Shown one piece after another: positions 1 to 11,085 of a stretch of 64,000 nucleotides of DNA; position 1 is the stretch's first letter; each line of letters opens with the position of its first letter. Source of the DNA: Bretschneidera sinensis (taxonomy: Eukaryota; Streptophyta; Magnoliopsida; Brassicales; Akaniaceae); the NCBI GenBank assembly GCA_023935145.1, contig CM043698.1:75046001-75110000 (forward strand), read 5' to 3'. The notes under the pieces are model-generated. The model searched no databases. It was not told the origin of the DNA and worked only from the letters and a program-made list of their open reading frames with translations. A program made the translations under genes and the position numbers.

Positions 1-324
1 GCCTCGATTTGAAATAGTTTTAAAGGTTGAAGCGGATAATTGCCACCAAAGTGATTTGTTCGTTAACTTTTTGTATGTGTTAATAGTTGATAAATATGAA
101 AATATTGTTTGAATGTATAGCAGTCTAGAATGTCTTATCAACCCAAAGGTGTTAGGTATTTCGAAAATTGGTGTGCATTTAGTTGTTAGTTTCTTGTAGG
201 AAATCCTAAATGTGTATTACATTCTCTGCCCAAAGGGGAGTTTGTAATGATACGTTTGTGGTCCTATTGTTTTACTACCCAAATTCATTATCATGATTGT
301 CTTATATTTTTCTCCGATCAATTT

Positions 325-530
325 CATTTGCTGTTAGCAATGGTAATGCCATAACTAAGATCTTGATTGAATCAAATTATAAGAAATGGAAACAAGATAT
401 CGAGTTTGCTTTGAGAATTGTGTACAATGGTGATATGTTTTTTTAGGCATATTGATACTGTAGCTATGCTTGCTGATCCTTTGACCAAGGGTTTGGACCT
501 TCAGATTTTGTCAAACATGTAAACAACATG
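325..530 (+). pseudogene. Collapsed Ty1/copia remnant: gag start fused to RNase H end
   Basis: The first half reads like the N-terminus of a copia gag (SNGNAITKILIESNYKKWK, the usual 'L.. NY..WK' pattern). A stop follows near 445, and the next bases read HIDTVAMLADPLTKGL, the conserved last residues of copia RNase H. Protease, integrase and reverse transcriptase are all missing between the two, so one internal deletion of several kb has joined the two ends of the polyprotein. The PPT-like CTAGTGGGAG lies just downstream near 560. It cannot encode a working product. The 5' LTR is not recognisable and may lie left of the window. The assignment rests on short motifs, but these are highly conserved. 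Confidence 0.65.
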
Positions 531-790
531 AATATTATTAGTTCTTTTGATGTATTTTACTAGTGGGAGTATGACTTTTGTGTGTCAATTTATATGTTGT
601 TTCCTTTGGACATCATCATTGTTTTCTTTGATTGATATCATACTATGAATATTTTGTGCACATGTTATATATGACATGCCATGATGTATTAAAATTCTAA
701 GACTTGGTGTTGTCATAAAAATTACTTTTATTTCATTATTGAGTATGTCTCGTAACACCATATTGCAAACTTGAGTATTATTAATTGAGA

Positions 791-1040
791 CATATTGGCT
801 TCTAGGTGAAACCATGGGGTTACTTAAGCTTCTAGGTGAAGCCCTGAGTTTTTTCTAGCTTCTAGGTGAAGCAGGTTAATAGAAGAACCTGAGATTTCTC
901 TAGTTTATGAGTGAAGGAGGTAATAGAGAAATCGAGAACCCCATAGGGTTTTCTTTAGCTTTTGGGTGAAGCAGGTAATAGAGAAACCCTAGATTTCTCT
1001 AGCTTCTTGGTGAACAGGTAATAGAGAAATCGAGGACCAA
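791..1040 (+). repeat. Imperfect tandem repeats in copia 3' non-coding region
   Basis: The phrase AGCTTCTAGGTGAAGC and its variants recur about six times, separated by 'gaGAAATCGAG' or 'gaGAAACCCTAG' phrases, giving an irregular period of roughly 35-75 bases. The block lies between the end of the copia coding remnant and the next LTR-like sequence. The function is unknown. Similar non-coding stretches follow pol in the other decayed copia element near 29.3 kb. Confidence 0.6.
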
Positions 1041-1355
1041 CAATGGAATGGTATTTTTGAGATCACATGTTGGTGCTATTTTGTTTGCACACTCCCATAT
1101 CTGGATCTAAGTCGGTAAAGTTATTAGTGTTTGTGATTATGGATTAGTCTTATATCAATTGAGATATAATGGTTGTCACGGTCCTATGTTGATGACTTTA
1201 TTGAACTAGATCATGTTTAGGTGTTATCTTAGGAACTTGTTTTTCAAAAGTTGTGGCCACATATTTAAAATCAGTAATTAAGTCCGAGAGTCATTTTATA
1301 AAATATTTTTTAAGACATCTAAAAACTACAACTATTGGTTGCCCAAGTGGGAGAA

Positions 1356-1743
1356 TGTTAGAATATATAAAATGTTCTAATATTACTGATGGGCTTCTAT
1401 TAGTTTATAGGGCATTGTGTTTATAAAACGAACTGGATTGAGTTCTTGAGATAGATTTTGTGGGCCTGACATCCACTTGATTTCGTGGGTTGGCCAGGAT
1501 ACACCTAATAGTTTTAGACGTGGTTGGGTAGTGGTGTGGGCTTGACAAACCTAATTGGCTATGATCGGCGACCTATTGAGTTTATTATAAATATGAGTTA
1601 GGTCCACTCTCCTCTCTTAACCTAGGGAAGTTTTTCCCATTATAAAGCTACTGTACAGAGAGAGTAAGGAGAGGAAGAATCTTAGCTAGACGGTCTTGCA
1701 CGCATTGATATGTTGAGATCCATGTGGTGTTACCAGAATAACA
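1356..1743 (+). repeat. Probable 3' LTR of the collapsed copia remnant
   Basis: A purine-rich stretch (AAGTGGGAGAA) directly precedes TGTTAGAATATA, the usual PPT-then-TG arrangement. A TATA-like TTATAAATATGAG lies about 230 bases into the segment, followed by a pyrimidine-rich CTCTCCTCTC stretch. The start resembles TGTTAGAATTTT at 29,760, after the other decayed copia element. The right end is chosen at an ...AATAACA and is uncertain, because no second LTR or target duplication was found. Confidence 0.4.
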
Positions 1744-3785
1744 ATATGTCACAAATATCATGTTTGTAATATTAAATAGATCAAAATCAGTAATATAATG
1801 CATATAATAGATCCTTAGAATTATTAATAGTCTACTCTTGAAAGAAAGAAATACTATAAAATTAAAAAAAAATGAATTTAAATTTATTTTGAGGTCTACC
1901 ATGAAACCTCAAAAGAAAAAAAAGAATCCATGATACTGAAAAAGTTTGGACAAAGATTTAATTAGGACTCTACCCTCAAAAGATATGACTTGAAATATCA
2001 AATAAAATTTCGGATCAGGATATAATGAAGCGGACTTTGAGGCAATAACCATCTTGAAGTTTTTATTTCAATCTCTCATTCGTGACTTGAAAGATCATGC
2101 TTTTGTCGACTTTCTCTTCATTTTTATATAGTGAAGACATAAATCTTATTATTCATTTATGATCGATGTGGGATTATACAAACAATACACTTTAAATTAT
2201 ATATATAGAAAAAATCGATTAATTGACATAATGGACTTATTTAAGTAGATTTAAAAAGAAAGAAACATAAAAAATATAAAAGTTATTAAATTAAAATAAA
2301 ATTAATTAAAAACATAAAAATTCAAGAAATTTAATGCTCAACGTATTCTATCGTAAGTTTGGGTTAAAAATTCGTTGAAATACTCTGCCTTTGTGGTTGA
2401 TGAGTTGCATGTTTCCAAACTATGGTTTGAGCTGATTATAACACAAAATTATACCTGGTGGTTTGAGCTGGTCATGTATGTTATGTTTGCATCAGCATGC
2501 ACAGACTATATTTGTCAAAAGTTCTGAGTGAAATCGAAACATTTCAAATGGTCGTTTATGAATATGTTGGAAAGATCCCTGGAGGAATGCAAGGACATTC
2601 TTAATAATTGCTGTGGATTTTTAAATGAACTATGTTGGTAAGAGATGGACATATGATAGCTTTTATAGCATTGTGGTTAATAATCAACAACTGGAATTTT
2701 GGGTACCACTTTTCAGTTTTTTCTTTGTAGAAAGCAGTGGATTGAGTCTAAAAAGTGGATATAATGGTCAATCTATTGTATAATTGACTTTTATTAACTC
2801 CGTGAAATCTAGAAATTCTAGTCATTCTTCTTGATGCTATATTGCTATGCCCATAATCCATTTTGATCAAAGCCTGATCTGAATACATGTAAAAGCAAAT
2901 TTATCTTGATACTCTTTTGACATTATGCTTTATTGTTCATAAATTGAAATTTTAATACGTCCTACTTCATCACCATTGCCAATGCAGCATAATATGTGTA
3001 TATAATTTGTTATTTTTTTCAATAAATTACTCTTTTTTGGTACTTTCACGCTGTCTTTATTTTTTTATAGATAATTTATTTTGGCATGAAATTATTCATT
3101 TAAATGGAATCATTTTATTTGGGTTCTGCTCTTATATTGGATTTGTAGTGGTTGTCGATAGAAAAGTAAGAAGTCCAGAATATTCTAGCTATTTGCTCTT
3201 GTGAGGTTTATCGTGGGTTGAGCTCTCTCGCTTCAAGTAGATACCATCGTAAAGAAAAGAAAGAATGATGAAGAACTTTTGAGTTAGTAATAGACTTAAG
3301 CAAGTGCAAGATGTAAGGAGGCATGCCATGATGGTTTGTGAAGCCTGGACTTTGGCCATCACTCATGTGCTGATCACTCAAATTATCAATGACATAGGAT
3401 TTCTTTGCTTGTAGACCTGGGTAACTTCAGCAGACTCCAGTCATTACATTAAGCGATGGTTTACTTATAATTTGAGAAGCCTGAGTCTTAAAATGGATGA
3501 GGGAAATCTTTATTAAACATAATTTATCCGACTGCAACACTGCTGAAAATTTTCATTAAATCATTTATTATAGCTGCTTCACCTACTTGAAGGATGGAAA
3601 AGTCAAAGGATCTGCAAGTTTTACTTTATAAATATCTTCAGACTTCCCTTTCTTAATAGACTTTCCTGTTGGACGGTAAAATTCTTAGAAAGGCTTCTTG
3701 ATACTCACTGAAAATTGTGATGAGCACGATTAATTTTATAGCTGGCTTTTTCTGCTTCTAGTTATGATAGTCTACTTGGGAAGTT
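1744..3785. other. No recognisable gene or repeat
   Basis: AT-rich sequence with A-runs around 1,867-1,925 and 2,280-2,330. The short reading frames here have no protein-like composition or recognisable motif. From about 2,340 onward the base composition is more even and may be intron or intergenic host DNA, since its right edge is the intact target site of Copia-1. I see no exon I can support. Confidence 0.5.
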
Positions 3786-3790
3786 CCAGA

Positions 3791-4274
3791 TGTTGGAATT
3801 TTGGGTTCAGATATATTATAACATTGTACATATAGACCCGTTATCTAATAAATGACTCAATAAAGTGATATAATTTTTATGGGTTTCCAAAGTATCAAGG
3901 TTCTTTAGTATGAACCACCTTATGTGTAGAAGTCCGATGTGGTATGAGTCTTTGTTAATGGGCTAAAAACCCAATACACATGTGTGAGGTAACTGTTAGG
4001 GTTATGGTCCCTAAGGCACAGGGAAATAAATAGACATCAGGGGAGGGTGTTTAACGCGTGTTAAATTTTATTGAAACAGACAGTTCTTCTCCCTCCCCTC
4101 TAACATTCAGCTGATTGGTTCCCATACCAAAGGTGGTTCTCCTTGTAGTCTTAGAAGATCAACCCAGAGAGACTCACTTGCAATGGATTCCGGTTTGTTT
4201 CTAACTCATCTTCTCAATATATATATATATACACATATATATATATATATATATACACACACATATATATATAT

Positions 4275-4329
<55 letters not shown>

Positions 4330-4407
4330 TTCTTGACAAGTTTAATATGAAAATATCTTGGCTGTATAATTGATTATTTGTGTATTAGTATCAAGATTAA
4401 TATAACA
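3791..4407 (+). repeat. 5' LTR of Copia-1
   Basis: It begins TGTTGGAATTTTGGG and ends ATTAATATAACA, immediately followed by the primer site. It matches 9,829-10,396 along its length. A TATA-like AAATAAATAG (about 4,024) precedes a CTCCCTCCCC stretch, a plausible U3/R boundary. The 617-bp length exceeds that of the 3' LTR because of a longer TA/CA microsatellite. Confidence 0.93.
4217..4326 (+). repeat. (TA)n/(CA)n microsatellite inside the 5' LTR
   Basis: About 110 bases of alternating TA with several ACACAC interruptions. It lies at the same LTR position as the pure TA tract at 10,254-10,315. The tract was thus part of the LTR when it inserted, and the two copies have since changed length separately. 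Confidence 0.97.
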
Positions 4408-4409
4408 AG

Positions 4410-4421
4410 TGGTATCAGAGC
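4410..4421 (+). promoter_or_regulatory. Primer-binding site of Copia-1 (initiator tRNA-Met)
   Basis: TGGTATCAGAGC lies two bases after the 5' LTR end. It is the standard plant copia primer site, complementary to the 3' end of initiator methionine tRNA, where minus-strand cDNA synthesis starts. Confidence 0.95.
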
Positions 4422-4424
4422 CTT

Positions 4425-5639
4425 TCATGTTAAATTGTTGAGATTCATATGAAAATTGAGTTTCTTGAATTTTTTCCCATAAAGTATGTTTAGGGCAGAA
4501 ATTTGTTTTGAAAAAAAAAATTGCTATAAATCCATGTTTGTTGATGAGATTGTATAATTACTCTGTGAATTGCATCTCCAAATATGATTTTTTTTTGGTA
4601 TGATAATATTAAATTTTGGTGATTTTTAGTGACTGTTTTTGTAACTGCAAACTGTAGTTTATCAAACTAGCGCTGCGGCGCTGGTTTTGATCTTTCTTTT
4701 TTTTGGCTAATTCTGTAAATTATGCATTAAGCCCTTTGGCACTGGTTCATATGATAACGATAGCCGTTTTTAATTTTTCTATAACCGGTGGAAATTATTT
4801 TATATTGTATGCAATTTTTCTATAAAGATTGCAATTGTGGAAATCATTTTTTATTATCATGACAACTTGCCATGATATTCTGGATATATTGAAAATATAT
4901 AGTAAAGTGGAAATTGTAGAAATCATTTTTTATTGTCATGACAACTTGCCATGATATTCTGGATATGCTGAGAATATATAGTAAAGTAGAAATTATGGAA
5001 ATCTTTTTTTATTGTCATGATAGTTTGCCAATTGCAAGCATATTATTTTGGTATTCATTATAGAGGACCACTATAGTCAGTCCCAAAACCCAGAGAACTG
5101 GTGCTGCAGCACCAGCGATCTGTCTCTTTGGCCAGATTGCTGGCGCCGCGGCGCCAATGGCTGGCATCGTGGCCCCGGTCAAGGTACCGGACAAAAAAAA
5201 AATTTAAGAATTTTGTTTCGAATTTTATGTTTAATGTTTTTGATGAATGAATTGAAGTATTATGTTGCCAAAACAATATCTAACATGTAAATTTATTTAT
5301 TTTAAGACATGTAAACATGCTATTAATATGTGAAAATAATCGGCCCAAATTGAGGTTATTTTTGCTTTGTTAATAGATTAAAATAGTTGTGAATATGTGA
5401 TAAATAAAGGTTGTCATGCGAATAATGTGTCAGTCCAAAGAAAGGCACATTGTTTGGCAGGTTGGGTTATCAATATTCATGAACTATATTTGAGATACCA
5501 CTTACAAGTTGATATATCTGTCCAAAGACTAAGTATTAATGTTGTGCTAGGTATCTTGTTATGGGCCCACATGCATGTGCATATGTATACAGTTTTGTTT
5601 TGATTCATATATACATGAGTTTTTACTAATTGTGAGCTT
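4425..5639 (+). other. Untranslated leader of Copia-1
   Basis: About 1.2 kb lies between the primer site and gag and has no coding frame with retroelement motifs. It contains a tandem repeat (4,841-5,030) and a cluster of GC-rich perfect palindromes (4,669-5,155) that stand out from the AT-rich surroundings. A pyrimidine-rich TTGTTCTTGTTTATAG directly before the gag homology looks like a 3' splice site, so part of the leader could once have been an intron. That is inference from one motif. Confidence 0.6.
4841..5030 (+). repeat. 79-bp tandem repeat, about 2.4 copies
   Basis: Units beginning AAATCATTTTTTATT start at 4,841, 4,920 and 4,999, a constant 79-base period. Each carries the phrase TGCCATGATATTCTGGATAT or its start. 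The third unit is partial. The repeat lies wholly inside the Copia-1 leader. Confidence 0.9.
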
Positions 5640-5651
5640 TTGTTCTTGTTT

Positions 5652-6438
5652 ATAGCAACATCGATTTCTGCTAACATCAACAGCATTCCCGTGCTTAACG
5701 GTACGAATTTCAAGAAGTGGCAAGATCATGTTATGATCGTGCTCGGGTGCATGGAATTAGACTATGCATTGAGGGTCGATTGCCCCACACCTTTGACTAG
5801 TGATAGTACCACTAAGCAAAAGGTTATATATGAAAAGTGGGAGTGAACAAACCGCATGAGCCTAATGATTATGAAGCACTCGATTCCGGATACCATCAGG
5901 GGTTCTATTCCTAATGAAAATGATGCTAAGAAATTCCTCTCCCAAATAGCAGACCGATTCACAGTAAACGAAAAAGGTCAAGACAAGCACCATCTTGACT
6001 AAGCTTGTCTCAATACGGTACAAGGGGAAGGGGAATATAAGAGAGTACATCATGGAGATGTCAAACTTTGTGACAAGACTAAAGACATTCAAGTTGGAAT
6101 TGCCAGAAGACATTCTGGTGCACTTAGTCTTGATCTCTCTTCCTACACAATTCGGTCATTTCAAAATCAGGTACAATACTCAAAAGGAGAAATAGACTTT
6201 GAATGAGCTGATTGCTCAATGTGTCCAAGAGGAAGAGAGACTTAATCATGAAAAGGTTGAAAGTGCTCATTTAGCATCAACTTATTAGGACCCCAGTTCC
6301 AGCAAGAAAAGAAAAAGAAACATTAAAGGAAAGGAAACTGCAGGGTCTGGAAATTTACACCATAAGGGACAACAGAAACAAGATAAAGGTACAACTTGTT
6401 TCTTTTCCCACAAAGTTGGTCATATGAAAAAAGACTGC
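5652..6438 (+). pseudogene. gag: Copia-1 gag (broken)
   Basis: The capsid-like polyprotein starts with NINSIPVLNGTNFKKW, a typical Tnt1-type gag opening, and has the UBN2-like 'LGCMELDYALR' stretch. A stop interrupts it near 5,844. A small insertion in an A-run near 5,975 then shifts frame, and further stops lie near 6,193 and 6,286. The zinc knuckle reads C-F-F-S-H-K-V-G-H-M-K-K-D-C: the second cysteine of the CCHC box is replaced by serine. No in-frame ATG precedes the family homology at the expected place, so the start is taken from similarity. The encoded protein would package element RNA in cytoplasmic particles, but this copy cannot. Confidence 0.85.
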
Positions 6439-7974
6439 ACAAAATACGCCAAGTATGTGACCTGGCGTGAGAAGAAGAGTAAAATTCTAAACTTTGTTTG
6501 TTCAGAAGTTAACTTGGCCTTAGTACTTAAGAACACTTGGTGGATAGATACAGGTATAACACCTCACATAAGTGTTTCTATGCAGGGGTGCATAAGGAGC
6601 AGAATGCCAACTGATGTTGAAACATTCATCTATGTAGGAAATGACGAAAGAGCTCATGTGGAGGCAGTTTGTTTATTTATATTACAATTGGAATTCGGTT
6701 GTAATTTGGATTTGGATGAGACTTTTTATGTACTATCTTTTAGACGGAATTTGGTTTCTATTTCATGTTTGGACAAATCAAGTTTTTCGTGTTCATTTAG
6801 AAATAGAATGTTTAGTCTTTTTCAGAATTCAAATTTGTTTGGTACCGGTTCTTTAATTGATAATTTATATAAACTAGATATGATTACCTCCAAAGAAAAC
6901 GAATCCTTGCATACCAGTAATGTTGGTATTAAGCGCAGATTAACAAATGAGAATTCATTAATGTTATGGCATAAGCGTTTAGGACATATTTCTAAACAAA
7001 AGATTCAAAGACTTGTGTCAGAAGGAATTCTTGATCCCTTAGATTTGTCATATTTTGAAGTCTGCATTGAGTGCATTAAGGGAAAACAGAAAAATGTTAA
7101 AAATGAAGGTGCTAATAGGAGTAATAGTGTCTTAGAATTGATACATACGAATATTTGTGGTCCATTCCCTACAGCTTCTTGGAATGAACAACAATATTTT
7201 ATCACTTTCATAGATGACTATCTTTATTTAATTCATGAGAAGTCTCAATCTATAGATGTGTTCAAGAATTTCAAAACCGAAGTTGAAAATCAATTAGGCA
7301 AGAAAATTAAGACTGTCAAATCTGACTGTGGAGGTGAATACTACGGTAGATATGATAGATTAGGTGAACAATGTCCCACACCCTTCACCAAATTTTTGAT
7401 GGAATGTGGGATCGTTCCTCAATACACCATGCCAATGACTCCTAGTCAAAATGGTGTAGCTGAGAGACGAAACTGAACCTTAAAGGATATGGTAAGAAGT
7501 ATGATTAGTCATTCTTCTTTGCCATAATCGCTTTGAGGTGAAGCCATCAAGACTGCAGTTTACATCATGAATAGAGTTCCAAGTAAAGTAGTAGCTAAAA
7601 CCCCATACGAGTTATGGATTGGAAAAAAGCCTAGCATTAGGCATTTGCATGTTTGGAGATGTCCAACAGAGGCTCGGCCTTATAAGCCAAATGAGAAAAA
7701 GTTAGACTCAAGGACCGTTAGCTGCTATTTTGTTGGATACTCTGAAAGATCAAGGGGTTTCAAATTTTATGATTCCTCTAATAGATCCTTTTTTGAAATA
7801 AGAAATGTCAAGTTCATTGAGGATGTTGAGTTAAGTGGGAGAGACCAACTCAGGCAAGTCAATTTTGAAGAGGAATGTGTTTACATTCCTGTTGTTGCAA
7901 CTGAAAACGTTCAGGTATCCATACATGATGTTATTCAAAATGCAAATCCGAAGATCCAACGTATTGATGACTAA
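6424..7974 (+). pseudogene. pol: Copia-1 protease and integrase (broken pol, first part)
   Basis: The open stretch to 7,476 holds an aspartic protease site (WWIDTG near 6,540), the GAG-pre-integrase zinc motif (H-x-H...C-x-x-C from about 6,970) and the integrase core. The first catalytic aspartate, expected in HTD-I-C-G, is asparagine (codon 7,150-7,152, consistent with G-to-A). SDCGGEY and the catalytic NGVAER motif are present. A stop at 7,474 stands where the family has arginine, and another lies near 7,525. The same frame then resumes at 7,567 (MNRVPSKVVAKTPYELW), giving the integrase C-terminal GKKPS..HL..W region to the next stop at 7,972. Confidence 0.9.
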
Positions 7975-7980
7975 TTTGAA

Positions 7981-9731
7981 TTGCCGCCTGCTCAAAATCA
8001 GGAACCACCTGAGGTTCATCAAGAGGTACCTCAACAACCTCAAGTGGAAATGCCATTAAGGAGATCCACTAGAGAAAGGAGAAACGCGATTTTGACTTAT
8101 TATGTTGTGTATCTCCAGGAACATGAGTTTGATATGGGTTTGAAAGATGATCCGACTTCTTTTAGTCAAGTCACACAATATCCTAATTCTAAAAAGTGGA
8201 TTGAAGCCATGAAGGATGAGATGAAATCATTGGATGAAAATGGTGTTTGGGACTTAGTAGAGTTGCCCAAAGGTGCGAAACTGATTGGTTGCAAATGGAT
8301 ATTTAAAACCAAATAGGATTCAAAAGGCAACATTGAAAGATATAAGGCCTGCCTAGTCACCAAAGGTTTCACTCAAAAGGAAGGCATTGATTATAAAGAG
8401 ACTTTTTCGCCTGTTTCGATGAAAGATTTCTTTAGAATCATTATGGCACTTGTAGCTCACTATGATTTGGAGCTACATCAAATGGATGTTAAAACAGCGT
8501 TTCTCAATGGAAACATTGAAGAAACAATATACATGGTGCAATCGGAGAACTTTGAGTCCAAAGATTCAAAGCATCTTGTATGCAAGCTTAAAAAGTCCAT
8601 TTATAGCTTAAAACAGGCATCCCGGCAATGGTATCGGAAATTTAATCAGGTGATTACATCCTTTGGATTTAAGGAAAATACCGTTGATCAGTGCATATAT
8701 CTCAAGTTCAGTGGGAGTAAATTTATTATCTTGGTGCTATATGTAGATGACATTCTACTGGCAAGCAGCGATATAGGCCTATTACATGAAACCAAGATAT
8801 TTCTATCAAGTAAATTTGAAATGAAAGATCTTGGTGATGTGTCCTTTGTTTTGGGTATACAGATCCATAGAGATCGTTCCATAGTTATACTTGGACTGTC
8901 ACAGAAGACCTATATTGATAAAATGCTAAGTAGATTTAGCATGACTGGTTGTGCACCAGGAAACACACCCGTGGCAAAGAGTGATAAGTTCAGTTTGCTC
9001 CAATGTCCGAAAAATGAAATTGAGAAGAAGGAAATGGAGAAATATCCCTATGCTTCAGCTGTTGGAAGTCTCATGTGTGCACAAGTATGTACGCGATCGG
9101 ACATTGCATACATTGTTGGAATGCTAGGCAGATATTTGAGTAACTTGGGCGTGGATCATTGGAAAGCAGCTAAACGGGTCATGAGATATCTACAGAGAAC
9201 GAAGGATTATATGCTCACATATAGGAGATCGGATCTTTTGGAGATCATTGGGTATCAGACTCTGATTTTGTTAGGTGTCTCGATAGCAGGAGATCCACTT
9301 CTGGCTATGTCTTTATGTTAGCTGGAGGAGCTATATCATGGAAGAGTGTGAGACAACCACTTATAGCTACTTCCACCATGGAGGCAAAGTTCATAGCTTG
9401 CCATGAGGCATCAAATCAGGGAATATGGCTGCGAAATTTTATCATTGGGCTGCGCACGATTGATGGTATTGATAGACCATTAACGATTTATTGTAATAAT
9501 AAGGCTGCTGAGTTGTATTCCAAGAATATCCGAAGCTCGTCGAGGTCAAAGCATATTGACATAAAGTTTTTAGTTGTCAAAGAGAGAGTCCAGAATTCTC
9601 AAGTGTTAATTGAGCATATCAGTACAAACTCTATGATTGCGGATCCACTTACTAAGTGTTTGCCACCCATAGTGTTTCATAAGCATGTTGCTCACATGGG
9701 TGTTGTTCTTTTGGACCATATGCCCGTATAG
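7981..9731 (+). pseudogene. pol: Copia-1 reverse transcriptase and RNase H (broken pol, second part)
   Basis: The RT start W-I-E-A-M-K-D-E-M is followed by a stop at 8,314. The main RT block then continues with DVKTAFLNG and an intact YVDD (8,740-8,751), QKTYIDKML and the thumb region. Near 9,255 a frameshift moves the reading from frame 1 to frame 3, where RNase H resumes (GGAISWKS, STMEAKFIA, HIDIKF, ADPLTK) and ends at 9,731. RT and RNase H copy element RNA into DNA. The YVDD is preserved, but the stop and the shift prevent a single product. Confidence 0.92.
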
Positions 9732-9812
9732 TGAGAGTTTGTATTTGGCCTTTTACTTTTGCTTAATTGACATGGTTATGTTGTTCTGTACAATATAAAG
9801 GATAACATATGT

Positions 9813-9828
9813 AACCCAAGTGAGAGAT
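9813..9828 (+). promoter_or_regulatory. Polypurine tract of Copia-1
   Basis: ACCCAAGTGAGAGAT directly abuts the 3' LTR start TGTTGAAA. It has the purine bias and position expected of the plus-strand primer, although it is less pure than is usual. Confidence 0.75.
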
Positions 9829-10251
9829 TGTTGAAATTTTGGGTTCAGATATGTTATAACATTGTACATGTAGACTCGTTATCTAATAAAGGACCCAATG
9901 AAGTGATATAATTTTTGTGGGTCTCCAAAGTATCAAAGTTCTTTAGTATGGGCCACCTTATATGTAGAAGCCCGATATAGTATGGGTCTTTGTTAATGGG
10001 CCAAAGACCCAATGCACATGTGTGAGTAACTGTTAGGGTTATGGTCCCTAAGGCACAGGGAAATAAATAGACATCAGGGGAGGGTGTTTAACATGTGTTA
10101 AATTTTATTGAAACAGACAGTTCTTCTCCCTCCCCTCTAACATTCAGTTGATTGGTTCCCATATCAAAGGTGGTTCTCCCTGTAGTCTTAGAAGATCAAC
10201 CCAAGGAGGCTTGCTTGTAATGGATTCCGGTTTGTTTCTAACTCATGTTCT

Positions 10252-10318
<67 letters not shown>

Positions 10319-10396
10319 TTTTTGACAAGTTTAATATGAAAAGATCTTGGCTGTATCATTGATTATTTGTGTATTAGTGTCAAGATTAATATAACA
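9829..10396 (+). repeat. 3' LTR of Copia-1
   Basis: It starts TGTTGAAATTTTGGG and ends ATTAATATAACA. It is colinear with the 5' LTR apart from scattered transitions, a one-base indel and a shorter TA tract (10,254-10,315). The target copy CCAGA follows at once. Confidence 0.93.
10254..10315 (+). repeat. (TA)n microsatellite in the 3' LTR
   Basis: About 31 uninterrupted TA units at the position of the interrupted tract in the 5' LTR. The apparent Ile-Tyr repeat reading frame across it is only translated microsatellite. Confidence 0.98.
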
Positions 10397-10401
10397 CCAG
10401 A

Positions 10402-10718
10402 ATGCTATAAGGCTTAATCATATGTTTCTAACCTATTTAAATCAGAGAACTTGTATTAATTTAGAATTTTAGATATCATGTGCCAAAATGTTCCCGGTTG
10501 GACAGGTACACTGCCAGACTTTGGATTTCTACAAGTAACTTTACAATGGCATTAAAGGCAAGAGAGTTAATCTTGACATAGTTGAACATCTTAGTTAATG
10601 AATGTTTGTTGGATGTGCAAGGGACATAAGCATCTAAAAGAGAATTGGACCGCGAAGAAGAGAGCTGGATGGCTTATTACATACCAACCAATCTACTATT
10701 TAAGGTTGTGATGGCAGG
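10402..10718. other. Short unassigned stretch between Copia-1 and CACTA-1
   Basis: About 320 bases of ordinary AT-rich sequence with no motif I recognise. It is probably the same host or older-element DNA as the left flank of Copia-1, since the CCAGA duplication joins them. Confidence 0.5.
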
Positions 10719-10734
10719 CATCACTGCAACAGAA

Positions 10735-11085
10735 TTGGTATATGCCGGCGCTTCATTTACGGCGCTTTCCACAAACGCCGCAATAGAATAACCGCCTGCG
10801 CTTGTTTTGTGGCGCTTTAAGGAAGCGCCGCAATATACAAAGAATATGTCCCGACGCTTTGAAGCGCTGGAATATGAAATGGGTTTCGAGCATATACCGA
10901 CGCTTGAGGAAGCGCTGATATATACTCGAAACCTATTTCATATTCCGGCGCTTTAAAGCGCTGGTAATTGGTAATCAGCATATATTGGCGCTTAAAAGCG
11001 CCGAAATTTGGCAATGGGCATATACCGGCGCTTTTAAGCGCCGGTAATTTCCAATATATATAATATAGCGCCAGAATTTCCCCCA
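10735..11085. repeat. Left subterminal repeats of CACTA-1
   Basis: Motifs of the form CCGGCGCTTTTAAGCGCCGG occur as short palindromes, often with TATA/CATATA phrases between them (near 10,745, 10,770, 10,812, 10,850, 10,895, 10,950, 10,985, 11,025). Subterminal arrays like this bind the transposase accessory protein in En/Spm elements. Binding here is inferred from family knowledge. Confidence 0.9.

Larger units (their letters stand above)
3791..10396 (+). mobile_element. Copia-1: complete but dead Ty1/copia LTR retrotransposon
   Basis: Two related LTRs (TGTTG...AACA) flank a gag-protease-integrase-RT-RNase H internal region in the copia order, and CCAGA is duplicated exactly on both sides (3,786-3,790 and 10,397-10,401). 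The element is 6,606 bp. The polyprotein lies mainly in one frame but carries several stops, one small insertion in gag and a frameshift before RNase H. It is therefore non-functional unless helped in trans. By hand the two LTRs differ at about 32 of about 420 comparable positions, outside the TA tract, and almost all differences are transitions. The protein resembles the Tnt1-like pol group, but I did not assign a lineage. Confidence 0.93.

Noticed and set aside
2340..3786. Possible host gene exons left of Copia-1
   Set aside because: Composition is host-like, but no reading frame longer than about 65 codons, motif or consistent splice pair was found.
5048..5290. Overlapping frames on both strands over the leader palindromes
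   Set aside because: Open by GC content only; they lie in the untranslated leader.
10148..10339. Reading frame with a long Ile-Tyr repeat
   Set aside because: It is the translated TA microsatellite of the Copia-1 3' LTR.
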